The notes: generated by a model from the sequence alone, not told the origin. 64,000 bases of DNA from Lachnospiraceae bacterium (GCA_910574865.1 CAJTDN010000017.1:26693-90692), one strand, 5' to 3'. Shown: positions 51,101 through 59,128, counted from the first letter of the stretch. Made by a program: numbers and translations.

Positions 51101-52544
51101 TGTCATTACAGAGTTTGTAACAAAGGTTATAGACGTTGTAAAGGAGCTGCCGCAGAAAATCTGGAACTGCATCATAGGTGCGGTTACAAAGGTAGCCACA
51201 TGGGGCTTGAATATGCAGACCAAAGCGAAAGAGGTAATGAACACAATGCTTACAAATATCGTAACCATTGTGAAAGAAACACCCGCTAAAATCTGGAACT
51301 GCATCATAGGTGCGGTTACAAAGGTAGCCACATGGGGCTTGAATATGCAGACCAAAGCGAAAGAGGTAATGAACACAATGCTTACGGCAATCGTAACTAT
51401 CGTGAAAGAAACACCCGCTAAAATCTGGAACTGCATCATAGGTGCGGTTACAAAGGTAGCCACATGGGGCGCAAATATGCTGGCGAAAGCCAAAGAAGTA
51501 ATGAACACAATGCTTACGAACATTGTAACCATTGTGAAAGAAACGCCCGCTAAAATCTGGAACTGCATCATAGGTGCGGTTACTAAAGTGGCTACGTGGG
51601 GCGCAAATATGCTGGCGAAAGCCAAAGAGGTAATGAACACAATGCTTACGGGCATTGTAACCATTGTAAAAGAAACACCGCAGAAAATCTGGAACTGCAT
51701 CATAGGTGCGGTTACAAAGGTGGCAACATGGGGCGCAAATATGCTGAACAAAGCCAAAGAGGTAATGAACAGCATGGTTACGGGTATCGTGAACATTGTA
51801 AAAGAAGTGCCGCAGAAAATCTGGAACGCCATAGTAGGCGCAGTTACCAAAGTGGCTACATGGGGCAGCAACATGATAAGCAAAGCCAAAGAGGTAATGA
51901 ACAGCATGGTTACTGGCATTGTGAACATTGTAAAAGAAGTGCCGCAGAAGATTTACAACAGCATTTCTGCCGCCATATCCAAAGTAGCCCAGTGGGGTAC
52001 AGAGGTAAAGAATAAGGCAGTAGAGGGTATGAATAACTGCGTAAACGGCATTAAAAATGCGTTTGCGAATATCGGCAGCTCTTTTGCAGACATAGGAAGT
52101 AACATTGTGCATGGTATCTGGAACGGTATAAGCAACGGCTGGAACTGGTTAAAAGATAAAGTTTCAAGCCTTGCAAACAGCCTGCTAGATGCGGCAAAGA
52201 GCGCTTTAGGCATAGAAAGCCCGTCAAAGAAGTTTAGGGACGAGGTAGGCGTATTCATGGCGCAGGGTATAGGCGTGGGCTTTTCTGATGAAATGGGGAA
52301 AGTAAACAAGCAGATTGAGGACAACATACCGCAGGAGTTTGATATAGGCGCAAAAGTCAACGTAGACAAAGATTTTACGTATGACTGGGACGGCGACGGA
52401 AACCCGAAAAAGCCAAAGCCGAAAGGCGGCGGGGCAGCAGGCGGCTTTACCGTGATACAGAATATCTATGCAAATACCACGGACTATGCAAAGCAGCAGA
52501 AAGAGGCTGCAAGGCAATTCAGAATGATAGCAAGGACGGTGTAG
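48171..52544 (+). CDS. Tape measure protein
   Basis: A 1457-residue protein that sets tail length. Residues 1-350 are three coiled-coil repeats of about 120 residues, each with a KQEIL...DEQ motif. A glycine/alanine-rich hydrophobic stretch follows (about residues 355-400). The middle (about 740-960) is made of hydrophobic repeats around GLVDGIVEAIP. Residues about 996-1300 are tandem 44-residue repeats beginning KIWNCIIGAVTKVATWG. It ends with a conserved phage tail region (WNGISNGWNWLKDKVSSLANSLLDAAKSALGI). Long minus-strand open frames over it are composition artefacts. Confidence 0.93.
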   Translation: MADRNVNMTTRVGISGEKEYKEACKDINKNLALLNSEMKLVTAEYKDNADSIEALKAKQEILQKTYDEQAKKVEAAKKVLQEYQNAENQNADAIQKAQKELNYQRAALENTNNALKENARQQQEAEKATSAAALAQKQYEEHCKQINENITQLSSELKVVAAEYKGNETSVEALGKKQEILAKIFNEQGIKLNETEEALRKCKEENGEYSEEARKLETELNNQRATLLDAEAALQAVENELSEGVQAQRQYEAACQGIDKNLSLLGAELQEVNAKYKTNENSAKAVAEKQEVLKRTYDEQAKKVAETERAYESMVRQYGETSSEAKELETQLHNERAALYDVENQLAETEQGHSGLASAMGNLGGIMAKGIAAVGAAAAAIGTAVVAGLGYAVSQADEAKGALNDFCAATGTATEDAGQYKQVMENIYNANFGEGFEDIAAAMAEVRQQAGDLGADELEKMTTNALALRDTFDFDVAESTRAATQLMEKFGVSSDEAYNLIAQGAQNGLNKNGDLLDVINEYSNQYSQAGLSAEDMFNSIANGAATGVWSIDKMGDAFKEFSIRMNDGTANEYLESLGLNADEVVGKFQKGGDSAKEAMSQVSEALKNCDDKTLQYTAGVGLMGTMWEDMGADACTSLMDVEGQISKTTDAMGKINAVKYDTFSEAMQGAGRILQTSFIMPIGEQALPIFSQFANELAQGAAEAGGDMGKLAQSFGDALGNMVNGLAEMLPQITSFAVELVSGLVDGIVESAPAIVQAGVGMITGLVDGIVEAIPTLAESATEIITTLINGIVELIPSLAEGAVQIVAGLAKGLGEALPELIPSVIDAVLTIVDTLINNVPMLIDAALQLVTGLADGIIAALPVIIEKLPQIITSIINALVEGIPLILESAGDIIVALVDGIIDAIPLLIAAVPQIIVAIVEGLVTGLPKIVAAAGQLVTTILGKLKELPARIPQAIAAGVEKIAEWGASMKEKGGTVITEFVTKVIDVVKELPQKIWNCIIGAVTKVATWGLNMQTKAKEVMNTMLTNIVTIVKETPAKIWNCIIGAVTKVATWGLNMQTKAKEVMNTMLTAIVTIVKETPAKIWNCIIGAVTKVATWGANMLAKAKEVMNTMLTNIVTIVKETPAKIWNCIIGAVTKVATWGANMLAKAKEVMNTMLTGIVTIVKETPQKIWNCIIGAVTKVATWGANMLNKAKEVMNSMVTGIVNIVKEVPQKIWNAIVGAVTKVATWGSNMISKAKEVMNSMVTGIVNIVKEVPQKIYNSISAAISKVAQWGTEVKNKAVEGMNNCVNGIKNAFANIGSSFADIGSNIVHGIWNGISNGWNWLKDKVSSLANSLLDAAKSALGIESPSKKFRDEVGVFMAQGIGVGFSDEMGKVNKQIEDNIPQEFDIGAKVNVDKDFTYDWDGDGNPKKPKPKGGGAAGGFTVIQNIYANTTDYAKQQKEAARQFRMIARTV
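51156..52079 (+). repeat. Tandem 132-bp repeats inside the tape measure gene
   Basis: Units start at 51156, 51288, 51420, 51552, 51684, 51816 and 51948, exactly 132 bases apart. The first four are nearly identical; the last three diverge progressively. Variation clusters at two places (after the TWG and after MLT in each unit). Confidence 0.9.
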
Positions 52545-52547
52545 GGC

Positions 52548-53435
52548 ATGGAAAATGAAAAGCTGACTTTTACAAATTCACGGGGCGAGAGCCTAGAGCT
52601 GGGGACGGACAGTATATTTTTCTGCAACATAAGCAAGGACGTAGGCGGCATAGCGGGTGTTACGAATGTGATTTACAGCACAAACAGCATGGGGCAGCAC
52701 GGCGACACATACGTAGGGCAGCGCATAGAGGCACGGGACATGGATATTTTAGGGCATATCAACACACGGGACAAGGCGCAGGCATTACAGCTGCGCCGCC
52801 AGATGCTTAAAATACTTAACCCAGAGCTGGGCGGCACTCTGACCTATGAGTACGGCGGCTTTAAGCGTGTGATAAATTGCAGGATATTTGGAGAGCCGAA
52901 GATAGAGAAAAAAAGCGTACTGTATGAGTTTGCTTTCCAGCTAGAGTGCCTTAATCCGTTCTGGCGTGAAGAGGACGAAACAAAAGAGGATATAGCAAGC
53001 TGGGTGGCTGCGTGGCATTTCCCCTGCGTGATTGACAAGGACGACAGTAAAAGCATGGTATTTGGATACAGAGCCGAGAGCGTGATAGTGGACTGTTACA
53101 ACGAGGGCGACGTATCAACGGGTATGCGCATACGGTTTACGGCGCTGGGGACGGTAAGCCACCCTATACTGCTAAACGTGGATACCGAGGAATTTATACA
53201 AGTAAATGCAGTGATGCAGACGGGCGACGTAATAGAGATTAACACGAAATACGGCAGCAAGGGCGCTAAGCTGATACGGGACGGGGCAGAAATAGATTAT
53301 TTCCGCTATATCGACGTAGACAGTACCTTTATGCAGCTTGCCATAGGCGACAATAATTTTAGGTATGATGCAGCAGGCGGCGTAAATTCGCTGGAAGTGG
53401 CGATTTTCTACAGCAAGGAATTTTTAGGAGTGTGA
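52548..53435 (+). CDS. Distal tail protein (Dit, Sipho_tail)
   Basis: A 295-residue baseplate hub component. The N-terminal part (YVGQRIEARDMDILGHI and RDKAQALQLRRQMLKILNPE) is typical of Dit proteins; the C-terminal half is a galectin-like beta domain. It follows the tape measure gene by 3 bases. Confidence 0.85.
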   Translation: MENEKLTFTNSRGESLELGTDSIFFCNISKDVGGIAGVTNVIYSTNSMGQHGDTYVGQRIEARDMDILGHINTRDKAQALQLRRQMLKILNPELGGTLTYEYGGFKRVINCRIFGEPKIEKKSVLYEFAFQLECLNPFWREEDETKEDIASWVAAWHFPCVIDKDDSKSMVFGYRAESVIVDCYNEGDVSTGMRIRFTALGTVSHPILLNVDTEEFIQVNAVMQTGDVIEINTKYGSKGAKLIRDGAEIDYFRYIDVDSTFMQLAIGDNNFRYDAAGGVNSLEVAIFYSKEFLGV

Positions 53436-53439
53436 CGGC

Positions 53440-54594
53440 ATGGAGATAAGGGTATTTGACAAGACGGTAGAACCGCTGGGGACGATAGACGAAATGGCAA
53501 GCCTGCTATGGCATACGAAATACTTTGACGTGGGTACATTCAGCTTGCTTGCGCCGATTACGGACAATAACAGCCGCCTGCTGGTAGAGGGCAATATACT
53601 TACCAAGCACGACGGAAAAAAGGAAGTACAGACCGCAGACGGCGGGATATGGCGCAGGGCTGCACAGATTACCTACGTACATATAACCAAAGACGAGAAC
53701 GGGCTAGAGCAGTTAGAGGCACAAGGCTATATGTTGAGCCGCTGGCTTAACAAGCGCTGCATCTGCCCGCAGATTGTGGCGACGGCTACGAACCAGAGCC
53801 TTATAAACACTATGGTAACAAAGAACTGCGGCAGCGGGGCGAGCGTAAAGCGCCGTTTTCCACAATTCGTTATGCTGCCGCAGGATACCATAGAGGGCAG
53901 CAGCGTTGAGTACGCAAACGAGGTATACGCACAGCTGGGGCTTGAAGTAAAGACAAGGGCGCAGGCTGGCAAGCTGGGCTATGACATTCTGGTAAACGAA
54001 AGAGAGAAGAAATACGGTTTTTATCTGTATAAGGGCAAAGACCTTACAGCGGCAAACAACGACGGTAACACGCCCTGCATATTTTCCCGTGACTTTGATA
54101 ACGTGAATGAGCAGGAATATACCGCCAGTATAGAGAACTGCGGGAACTTTATTTATGTGCAGGGGGCGGCAGACGACAACGGCAGCCAGCCCGTAGTTAC
54201 CGTGGACGGAGAGGGCGCAACGGGCTTAGAGCTGGAAGAGGTTTTTTGTGATGCCACAGACATAGCAAGGAAGTACCAGAGCGGGGAAACAGAGGTAACA
54301 ATACCGCTTAATACCTATCTGGCAATGCTTAAGACAAGGGGCGGCGCAGAGCTGGAAAACTACGGGAAAACCATAAATTTTGTGAGTACCATAAACACAA
54401 ATTCTAACTTGAAATTCAAGAGCGACTTTGATTTAGGCGACCGTATCACTTGCAAAGAGGAAAAGTGGGGGATACAGATAGACGCACGCATAACGGAAGT
54501 GACAGAAACGTACCAGAAAGGCGAGGAAACCATAGAGGCGACTTTTGGGGACAGCCTGCCTACGCTGGTAGACCAGATAAGGAAAGTGAGGTAG
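53440..54594 (+). CDS. Tail protein, Gp37-like (ReqiPepy6 type)
   Basis: A 384-residue tail hub protein. The N-terminus (MEIRVFDKTVEPLGTIDEMASLLWHTKYFDVGTFSL-type pattern, read in short parts) and the ending ITEVTETYQKGEETIEATFGDSLPTL match the Gp37-like group of siphovirus tail-tip proteins. It lies between Dit and the fibre-type genes. Confidence 0.78.
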   Translation: MEIRVFDKTVEPLGTIDEMASLLWHTKYFDVGTFSLLAPITDNNSRLLVEGNILTKHDGKKEVQTADGGIWRRAAQITYVHITKDENGLEQLEAQGYMLSRWLNKRCICPQIVATATNQSLINTMVTKNCGSGASVKRRFPQFVMLPQDTIEGSSVEYANEVYAQLGLEVKTRAQAGKLGYDILVNEREKKYGFYLYKGKDLTAANNDGNTPCIFSRDFDNVNEQEYTASIENCGNFIYVQGAADDNGSQPVVTVDGEGATGLELEEVFCDATDIARKYQSGETEVTIPLNTYLAMLKTRGGAELENYGKTINFVSTINTNSNLKFKSDFDLGDRITCKEEKWGIQIDARITEVTETYQKGEETIEATFGDSLPTLVDQIRKVR

Positions 54595-54599
54595 AGGGA

Positions 54600-55736
54600 A
54601 TGGCAGACAGCTTACCATTTAACGCCATAAAGGTAGATAAAGAATACGACAGGGTATATAAAGCCGAGGATTGGGCGTGGTATTTTGCCACGTTCTTAGC
54701 AAGCGGCGTATTCCCAAAGCCGAGCGACGGGCTGCAAGTAGTGGCATACAGCGGTATGGAAGTAAGGGTAAACATGGGATACGCCTTTATAAACGGGTAC
54801 GCATTTAGAAACCCAGTAAGCAAGGGCGTAACGCTGGATAGGGCAGAGGGGGCGCTAAATAGGGTAGACAGAGTGGTAGTGCGCTGGGATTTAGTGCTGA
54901 GGGACATTTACATAGACGTGCTTAAGGGCGTGCCGTCTGCAAAGCCAGTGGCAGCAGCCTTAACCCGTAATACGGAAGTCTGGGAGCTTGCGCTTGCAGA
55001 TATTTACGTAGGCAAAGGCGTTACAAAGATACTGACACAGAACATAACAGACCAGCGCTTTAATAGCGCCGTCTGCGGCATTGTGGTAGGGACGGTAAAG
55101 GAAATAGACGCAAGCGTGCTTACAAAGCAGTTTACCGACTTTTTCAATACCTACAGCGCAGCCGTGCTGGACGAATTTAGCGTATATAAGCAGAACATGG
55201 AAACATACCTTACAGAGCTGGCGGGTATCTACGAAAACTATGTAACCCAGACAGAGAGCTTATTTACGCAGTATGAAAGCCAGTTTAACGAGCGTTACAC
55301 TACGTTTGAGAACACGTTAGACAACTGGGACGCAGAGCTTTTGAAAGCCTACACTGCTTTTATGGCGAATATGCAGCTTTTCCAGACAGAGGCAGAAAAT
55401 GATTTTTACACATGGTTTGAGGCTATCAAGGGGCAGCTGGGGGAAGATGCGGCAGGGCAGCTACAGATTGAAATAGACGGGCTTACGGCAGCAGTGCAGG
55501 AGCTTACGCAGCAGGCGGCAGCAGGCACGGCAGAAACCAAAGAGGCGCTTAAGGGGCTGGAAGAGCGGGTAAAAAGGATAGAAAGCGGCTGGGGCATTGA
55601 CTATAAGCATGATGCGGTACTGGGGCTTTGCTACATGGGCGCAGCCTACATGAGCCAGCATTACGAAAGAGAGGTAGACACGGCAGTATTAGGGCTTGCT
55701 TATGCGGGCAATTCCTATCTTGCAAATACATTTTAG
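54600..55736 (+). CDS. Baseplate or tail-fibre structural protein
   Basis: A 378-residue protein. The first 150 residues (MADSLPFNAIKVDKEYDRVYKAED-type start, WAWYFATFLASGVFP) are common to Clostridial phage baseplates; the middle is a long coiled coil. The C-terminus is Tyr/Gly-rich with LGLCYMGAAYMSQHY repeats (LGLAYAGNSYLAN). The start at 54600 is supported by GTAGAGGGA and by the preceding stop. Confidence 0.7.
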   Translation: MADSLPFNAIKVDKEYDRVYKAEDWAWYFATFLASGVFPKPSDGLQVVAYSGMEVRVNMGYAFINGYAFRNPVSKGVTLDRAEGALNRVDRVVVRWDLVLRDIYIDVLKGVPSAKPVAAALTRNTEVWELALADIYVGKGVTKILTQNITDQRFNSAVCGIVVGTVKEIDASVLTKQFTDFFNTYSAAVLDEFSVYKQNMETYLTELAGIYENYVTQTESLFTQYESQFNERYTTFENTLDNWDAELLKAYTAFMANMQLFQTEAENDFYTWFEAIKGQLGEDAAGQLQIEIDGLTAAVQELTQQAAAGTAETKEALKGLEERVKRIESGWGIDYKHDAVLGLCYMGAAYMSQHYEREVDTAVLGLAYAGNSYLANTF

Positions 55737-55751
55737 GAAAGGTGGCAGACC

Positions 55752-56189
55752 ATGAAAGGATTTCCAAAGACTTTAAAGACCAAAGAGGACTATTACAACT
55801 GCCTTGCTATGGTGGCGGCTGGGGAACTGGCGGCGGCTGATTTGCTGGCAAAGATTGAGAGTGCAGAGGCGCAGCGCTACATACAGTGCGCAGTAGCAGA
55901 GGCGCAGCCAGAAAAGAAAGCCGTAACGCTTATTTACTGCGACGAGGCAGCAGTAGGCATGAAGTTTACGGCGGGCGGCGTATCTGGGACGGTGCAGGCA
56001 GTGACGCACGTACAGAGCGCAGAGGCGCAGGCGGCGGGAGAGGCGGCGAATGACCGCACGGCGCTTACACTGTCTAAGGCAGTGGCGGCAGACTGTACCG
56101 TAATTGCACTGGAAACGGCAGAAACCGTGGCAGGCATGACAACTGACGACATTAAGGCACTGAAAGGAGTATTAAAACAGTATGAGTAG
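55752..56189 (+). CDS. Small tail-associated protein upstream of the DGR target
   Basis: A 145-residue, alanine-rich protein. The first 40 residues (TLKTKEDYYNCLAMVAAGEL) are helical; the rest is beta-like. It overlaps the DGR target gene by 8 bases, so it probably belongs to the tail tip, perhaps as a fibre base or chaperone. No firm family. Confidence 0.6.
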   Translation: MKGFPKTLKTKEDYYNCLAMVAAGELAAADLLAKIESAEAQRYIQCAVAEAQPEKKAVTLIYCDEAAVGMKFTAGGVSGTVQAVTHVQSAEAQAAGEAANDRTALTLSKAVAADCTVIALETAETVAGMTTDDIKALKGVLKQYE

Positions 56190-57324
56190 GTTAATGGTTG
56201 ACGACGTGACAAAGACCGACGCAAGGGCGCTTTTGAACGTAAACAAAATGGCTATGATAAGCGACATTGTAGCGCCAAGTAATGAGTATATGTACGCCAG
56301 CGGCGCAAACGAGCTGACAGTAGTAGAGGGCTGCGTTATCGCAGTGGGCGGCGCTGGTATCTTTAAGACGGGTAACACGGTGCTTACGGCTGCTAATCTG
56401 GACGTAGGCAGCGCTTTTGCCGTGGGCAGCGACTACTACGTGTATATCTGCGACAGCAGGATTGATGCGGCAGACGAGCAGTATATCATTTCCCTTAATT
56501 CCACGTACCCTAACGGCTGGAACGCAAGCAACAGCCGCAAAATAGGCGGTTTTCATTATGGGCGTTGCCGCAAGGTAGATGCAAATTTACAGCCCGTGAA
56601 CAGCAGCGGCGTTATCTTTGGCACTGGCTGGGAAAGCGCAGTAAGCAGCGGCATTGTGCCACGTTCTGTATGGACGCTGGGACACCGCCCGAAATGCAGC
56701 CCAGAGGGTATGGTATATCTGGGCGGCGGCACATGGGTAGACATTTACCTTAACAGCGACGACGGCGCAAAGGGCTTAAAATCCTCTTACAACTGCGCAC
56801 CCGCCACGGGTACAGAGGGGCTGAACTGGTACAACTTTGTAGAACGTCTGACAAAGAGCGGTAAGCGCCTGCCAGATTACAGCGAGTTTTGTGCCTATGC
56901 TTTTGGCAGCCCGCAGGGATTGGATAACGCAAATACAAACGCATGGACGGCGACCACGAACACGGGCAGGGGCGTTACGGGCAGCGTGGTTAATGCCGTT
57001 TCTGCCGTAGGCTGCGTAGATGCCGTGGGGCGTGTCTGGGAATGGCTTAACGACCTTATCACAAGGGCAGAACACGCCAAAAATACCACGTACCATGCAA
57101 GCGAGGCGTGGGGCTGGGATTTGACAAGCCCGTTAAAGGCAGGCGAGAAAAATTACGACGTTGGCAATATCTATCAGTATTACGCATATTCTTTGGCGGC
57201 GCTGGTAGCGGGCGGCTACTGGACCGATGGCGCTAATGCGGGCGCGCGTGCCGTGAGTTGCCGCAGTTCCCCGTGGAACGTCAACAGCAACGTTGGCGGG
57301 CGTGGGGCGTGTGACTCCATGTAG
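56182..57324 (+). CDS. DGR variable protein (C-type-lectin/FGE-like tail tip adhesin)
   Basis: A 380-residue protein, the target of the retroelement. The N-terminal 120 residues are a tail-attachment region. From about residue 165 it shows the formylglycine-generating-enzyme-like C-type lectin fold used by DGR targets (SGKRLPDYSEFCAYAFG, GRVWEWLND, ALVAGGYWTDGANAGARAV, then PWNVNSNVGGRGACD). The last 42 residues are encoded by the variable repeat at 57191-57316. It is placed as the host-binding tip of the tail. Confidence 0.92.
   Translation: MSRLMVDDVTKTDARALLNVNKMAMISDIVAPSNEYMYASGANELTVVEGCVIAVGGAGIFKTGNTVLTAANLDVGSAFAVGSDYYVYICDSRIDAADEQYIISLNSTYPNGWNASNSRKIGGFHYGRCRKVDANLQPVNSSGVIFGTGWESAVSSGIVPRSVWTLGHRPKCSPEGMVYLGGGTWVDIYLNSDDGAKGLKSSYNCAPATGTEGLNWYNFVERLTKSGKRLPDYSEFCAYAFGSPQGLDNANTNAWTATTNTGRGVTGSVVNAVSAVGCVDAVGRVWEWLNDLITRAEHAKNTTYHASEAWGWDLTSPLKAGEKNYDVGNIYQYYAYSLAALVAGGYWTDGANAGARAVSCRSSPWNVNSNVGGRGACDSM
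57191..57316 (+). repeat. DGR variable repeat (VR)
   Basis: It aligns without gaps to the template repeat at 57754-57879. The 11 differences are at 57205, 57217, 57224, 57226, 57246, 57257, 57262, 57263, 57266, 57269 and 57292, and each one faces an adenine in the template. Ten codons are changed, one of them silently. The left boundary is sharp: to the left of 57191 differences also fall on other bases. Confidence 0.95.
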
Positions 57325-57351
57325 ACGGCGGGCGAAAGCCCAGCCGACTAC
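57321..57351 (+). promoter_or_regulatory. Hairpin downstream of the VR (target-recognition candidate)
   Basis: GTAG/CTAC, then CGGC/GCCG, a bulged A, and GGGC/GCCC close a GAAA tetraloop. It starts 5 bases after the end of the repeat match and covers the stop codon. No T-run follows. In the Bordetella phage BPP-1 DGR a hairpin in the same place is needed for efficient homing. Confidence 0.75.
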
Positions 57352-57365
57352 TACGGGGGTGCAGA

Positions 57366-57722
57366 ATGACGGCGCAGGCAAAAACAGACCAACTACACCA
57401 GAAAATATATGATTTCCTGCTATACATATACCCGCTGCTAAGCAAGTACCCAAAATTTGAAAAATTCAGCCTGCAAACAGCGACCAGAAACGCCATACTG
57501 GAAATGCTGCAAGAGGTAATCAAGTGGGACAAGACGGCGACGAAAAGCCATTTATACGCAGCGGATACGGCGCTACAGCAGAGTAAGGAGCTGCTGCGGC
57601 TGGCAAACGATTTGAAGTATAGCGCAATGAACGCCCAGCACTACGGCACAAGCAGCCGCAAACTGAAAGAGATAGGCGTTATGCTGGGGGAACTCATAGA
57701 AGAGGTAAAAGCAAAGAAGTAA
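57366..57722 (+). CDS. avd: DGR accessory protein Avd
   Basis: A 118-residue, helical, basic protein between the target gene and the template repeat, the usual place for Avd. The pattern KIYDFLLYIYPLLSKYPKFEK, then TRNAILEMLQEVIKW and a long helix ending in KLKEIGVMLGELIEEVK, fits the four-helix bundle that forms a pentamer on the reverse transcriptase. GGGGGT lies upstream of the ATG. Confidence 0.9.
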   Translation: MTAQAKTDQLHQKIYDFLLYIYPLLSKYPKFEKFSLQTATRNAILEMLQEVIKWDKTATKSHLYAADTALQQSKELLRLANDLKYSAMNAQHYGTSSRKLKEIGVMLGELIEEVKAKK

Positions 57723-58041
57723 TAAGAATATGGGGCAGCTGCTTACTACAGCCCTTTGGCGGCGCTGATAGCGGGCGGCAACTGGAACAATGGCGCTAAT
57801 GCGGGCGCACGTGCCGTGAATTGCAACAATTACCCGTGGAACGTCAACAGCAACATTGGCGGGCGTGGGGCGTGTGACTTAGTGAGAGCATTATAGGCTT
57901 AGCGTATCTACGGAACACTAGCAAGAGGATTTTAAGCAGATGCTTAATAACCTAGAGTCAGAGCGGCTGTCCCGCCGTAAGGCAAAGAGAAAAAGCAGGG
58001 CTGCTGGTTAGTAGCTGCGGCGAAAGGCAGGAGCTTTTATT
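57723..58041 (+). ncRNA. Expected DGR template RNA with 3' spacer
   Basis: The stretch from the end of avd to the reverse transcriptase start has no gene. It contains the TR and a 162-base spacer with small hairpins. In studied DGRs the RNA of TR plus the following spacer is the template and primer for cDNA synthesis. Confidence 0.7.
57754..57879 (+). repeat. DGR template repeat (TR)
   Basis: Master copy for the variable repeat. It has 27 adenines in 126 bases, many in AAC and AAT codons in the variable frame, the codons that give the widest change on adenine mutation. The 3' end is a GC-rich stretch shared without change with the VR; the match ends at GTGACT, after which the two diverge. 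Confidence 0.95.
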
Positions 58042-59103
58042 TTGAAACGAGCAGGGTATACCACGAACCAGAACGGCGAGCGGGTAACACTTGCAGAGGC
58101 TATGGCTGATTATGCGAATGTGCAGAAAGCCTACAACAAAGCTAGAAAATGCAAGCGATACCGCAAAGACGTTTTGATATTTACCAAAGACAAAGAGGGC
58201 AATTTAGAAAAGGTGCGGGACGACATTCTAAACCTTTCCTATGAGCCAAGCGAGTACCATTATTTTAAGGTATTCGAGCCGAAAGAGCGGCAGATAATGG
58301 CGCTGCCATTCTATGACAGAGTGGTACAGCACGCCATAAACAACGTGCTAGAGCCTATATTTGACAAGCGCTTTATATCCCAGTCTTACGCCTGCCGTAA
58401 AGGTAAGGGTATGCACGCTGCATCTGATACGCTGCAAAACTGGCTTTATGAGTGGCAGAAATTCCACCCAGACGAGCCGCTTTACGCTATCAAGGCAGAC
58501 ATACACCACTATTTCCAGAGCATAGACCACGGCATACTTAAGGCTGAAATAAGAAAGGTTATTAAGGACGCTGGGGTACTGGCGCTGCTGGATAAAATCA
58601 TAGACCACAACGGCAATATGCCAGAGGGCGTAGGGATACCCGTAGGAAACCTTACAAGCCAGCTATTTGCTAATATTTATCTGGATAAGCTGGATAAGTA
58701 CATCAAGCACACACTGGGCGCAAAGCAGTACATACGGTACATGGACGACTTTATAATATTAAGCCCAGACAAGGACGAGCTACGGCGCTGGCTGGCAGAT
58801 ATTGAGGTATTCTTAGGGGACGAGCTGCGGCTTGCGCTTAACCCTAAGACTGCGATACTGGCAGCAAAGAACGGCATAGACTTTGTAGGCTACAAGCACA
58901 GGGCGACGCACAGAAAAGTAAGACCAGACAGCATTAAGCGTGTCAAGAGGACAATTAAGAAGTGCGAGAGCGGGAAAATCACAAAAGAGCAGCTGCAAAA
59001 GAGTATACAGAGCTGGACGGGACACGCAGGACACGCCGACAGCTACCACTTACGGAAGAAAATAAAAACGCTGGCAGATGCAGCCATACAAAAGGCGGCA
59101 TAG
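58042..59103 (+). CDS. DGR reverse transcriptase
   Basis: A 353-residue reverse transcriptase, starting at TTG after CAGGAGC. The catalytic motifs are KADIHHYF (Asp153) and YMDD (233-236). Motif 4 reads IPVGNLTSQ (199-207), the GxxxSQ form typical of DGR enzymes rather than the QGxxxSP of group II introns. It lacks maturase and endonuclease domains. The enzyme copies the template RNA with errors at adenines. Confidence 0.95.
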   Translation: MKRAGYTTNQNGERVTLAEAMADYANVQKAYNKARKCKRYRKDVLIFTKDKEGNLEKVRDDILNLSYEPSEYHYFKVFEPKERQIMALPFYDRVVQHAINNVLEPIFDKRFISQSYACRKGKGMHAASDTLQNWLYEWQKFHPDEPLYAIKADIHHYFQSIDHGILKAEIRKVIKDAGVLALLDKIIDHNGNMPEGVGIPVGNLTSQLFANIYLDKLDKYIKHTLGAKQYIRYMDDFIILSPDKDELRRWLADIEVFLGDELRLALNPKTAILAAKNGIDFVGYKHRATHRKVRPDSIKRVKRTIKKCESGKITKEQLQKSIQSWTGHAGHADSYHLRKKIKTLADAAIQKAA

Positions 59104-59128
59104 ACCAGCAGGCGCAGGAGTTGAGTAC

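Noticed and set aside
49451..51928. 825-codon open frame on the minus strand over the tape measure gene
   Set aside because: It mirrors the repetitive codon pattern of the tape measure gene, gives a Ser/Thr/Ile-rich low-complexity product and has no ribosome site.
51156..52079. CRISPR-like array
   Set aside because: The 132-base units are in-frame protein repeats without separate spacers, and there are no cas genes.
54450..54599. N-terminal extension of the baseplate gene
   Set aside because: The extension overlaps the end of the preceding tail gene in another frame and gives an Arg-rich shadow peptide; the ATG at 54600 has the better site.
55550..56189. Second variable repeat in neighbouring tail genes
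   Set aside because: I found no stretch in the two upstream tail genes that aligns with the template repeat.
57321..57365. Terminator after the DGR target gene
   Set aside because: The hairpin is strong but is followed by GGGGGTGCAG rather than a T-run, and avd must be transcribed through it.
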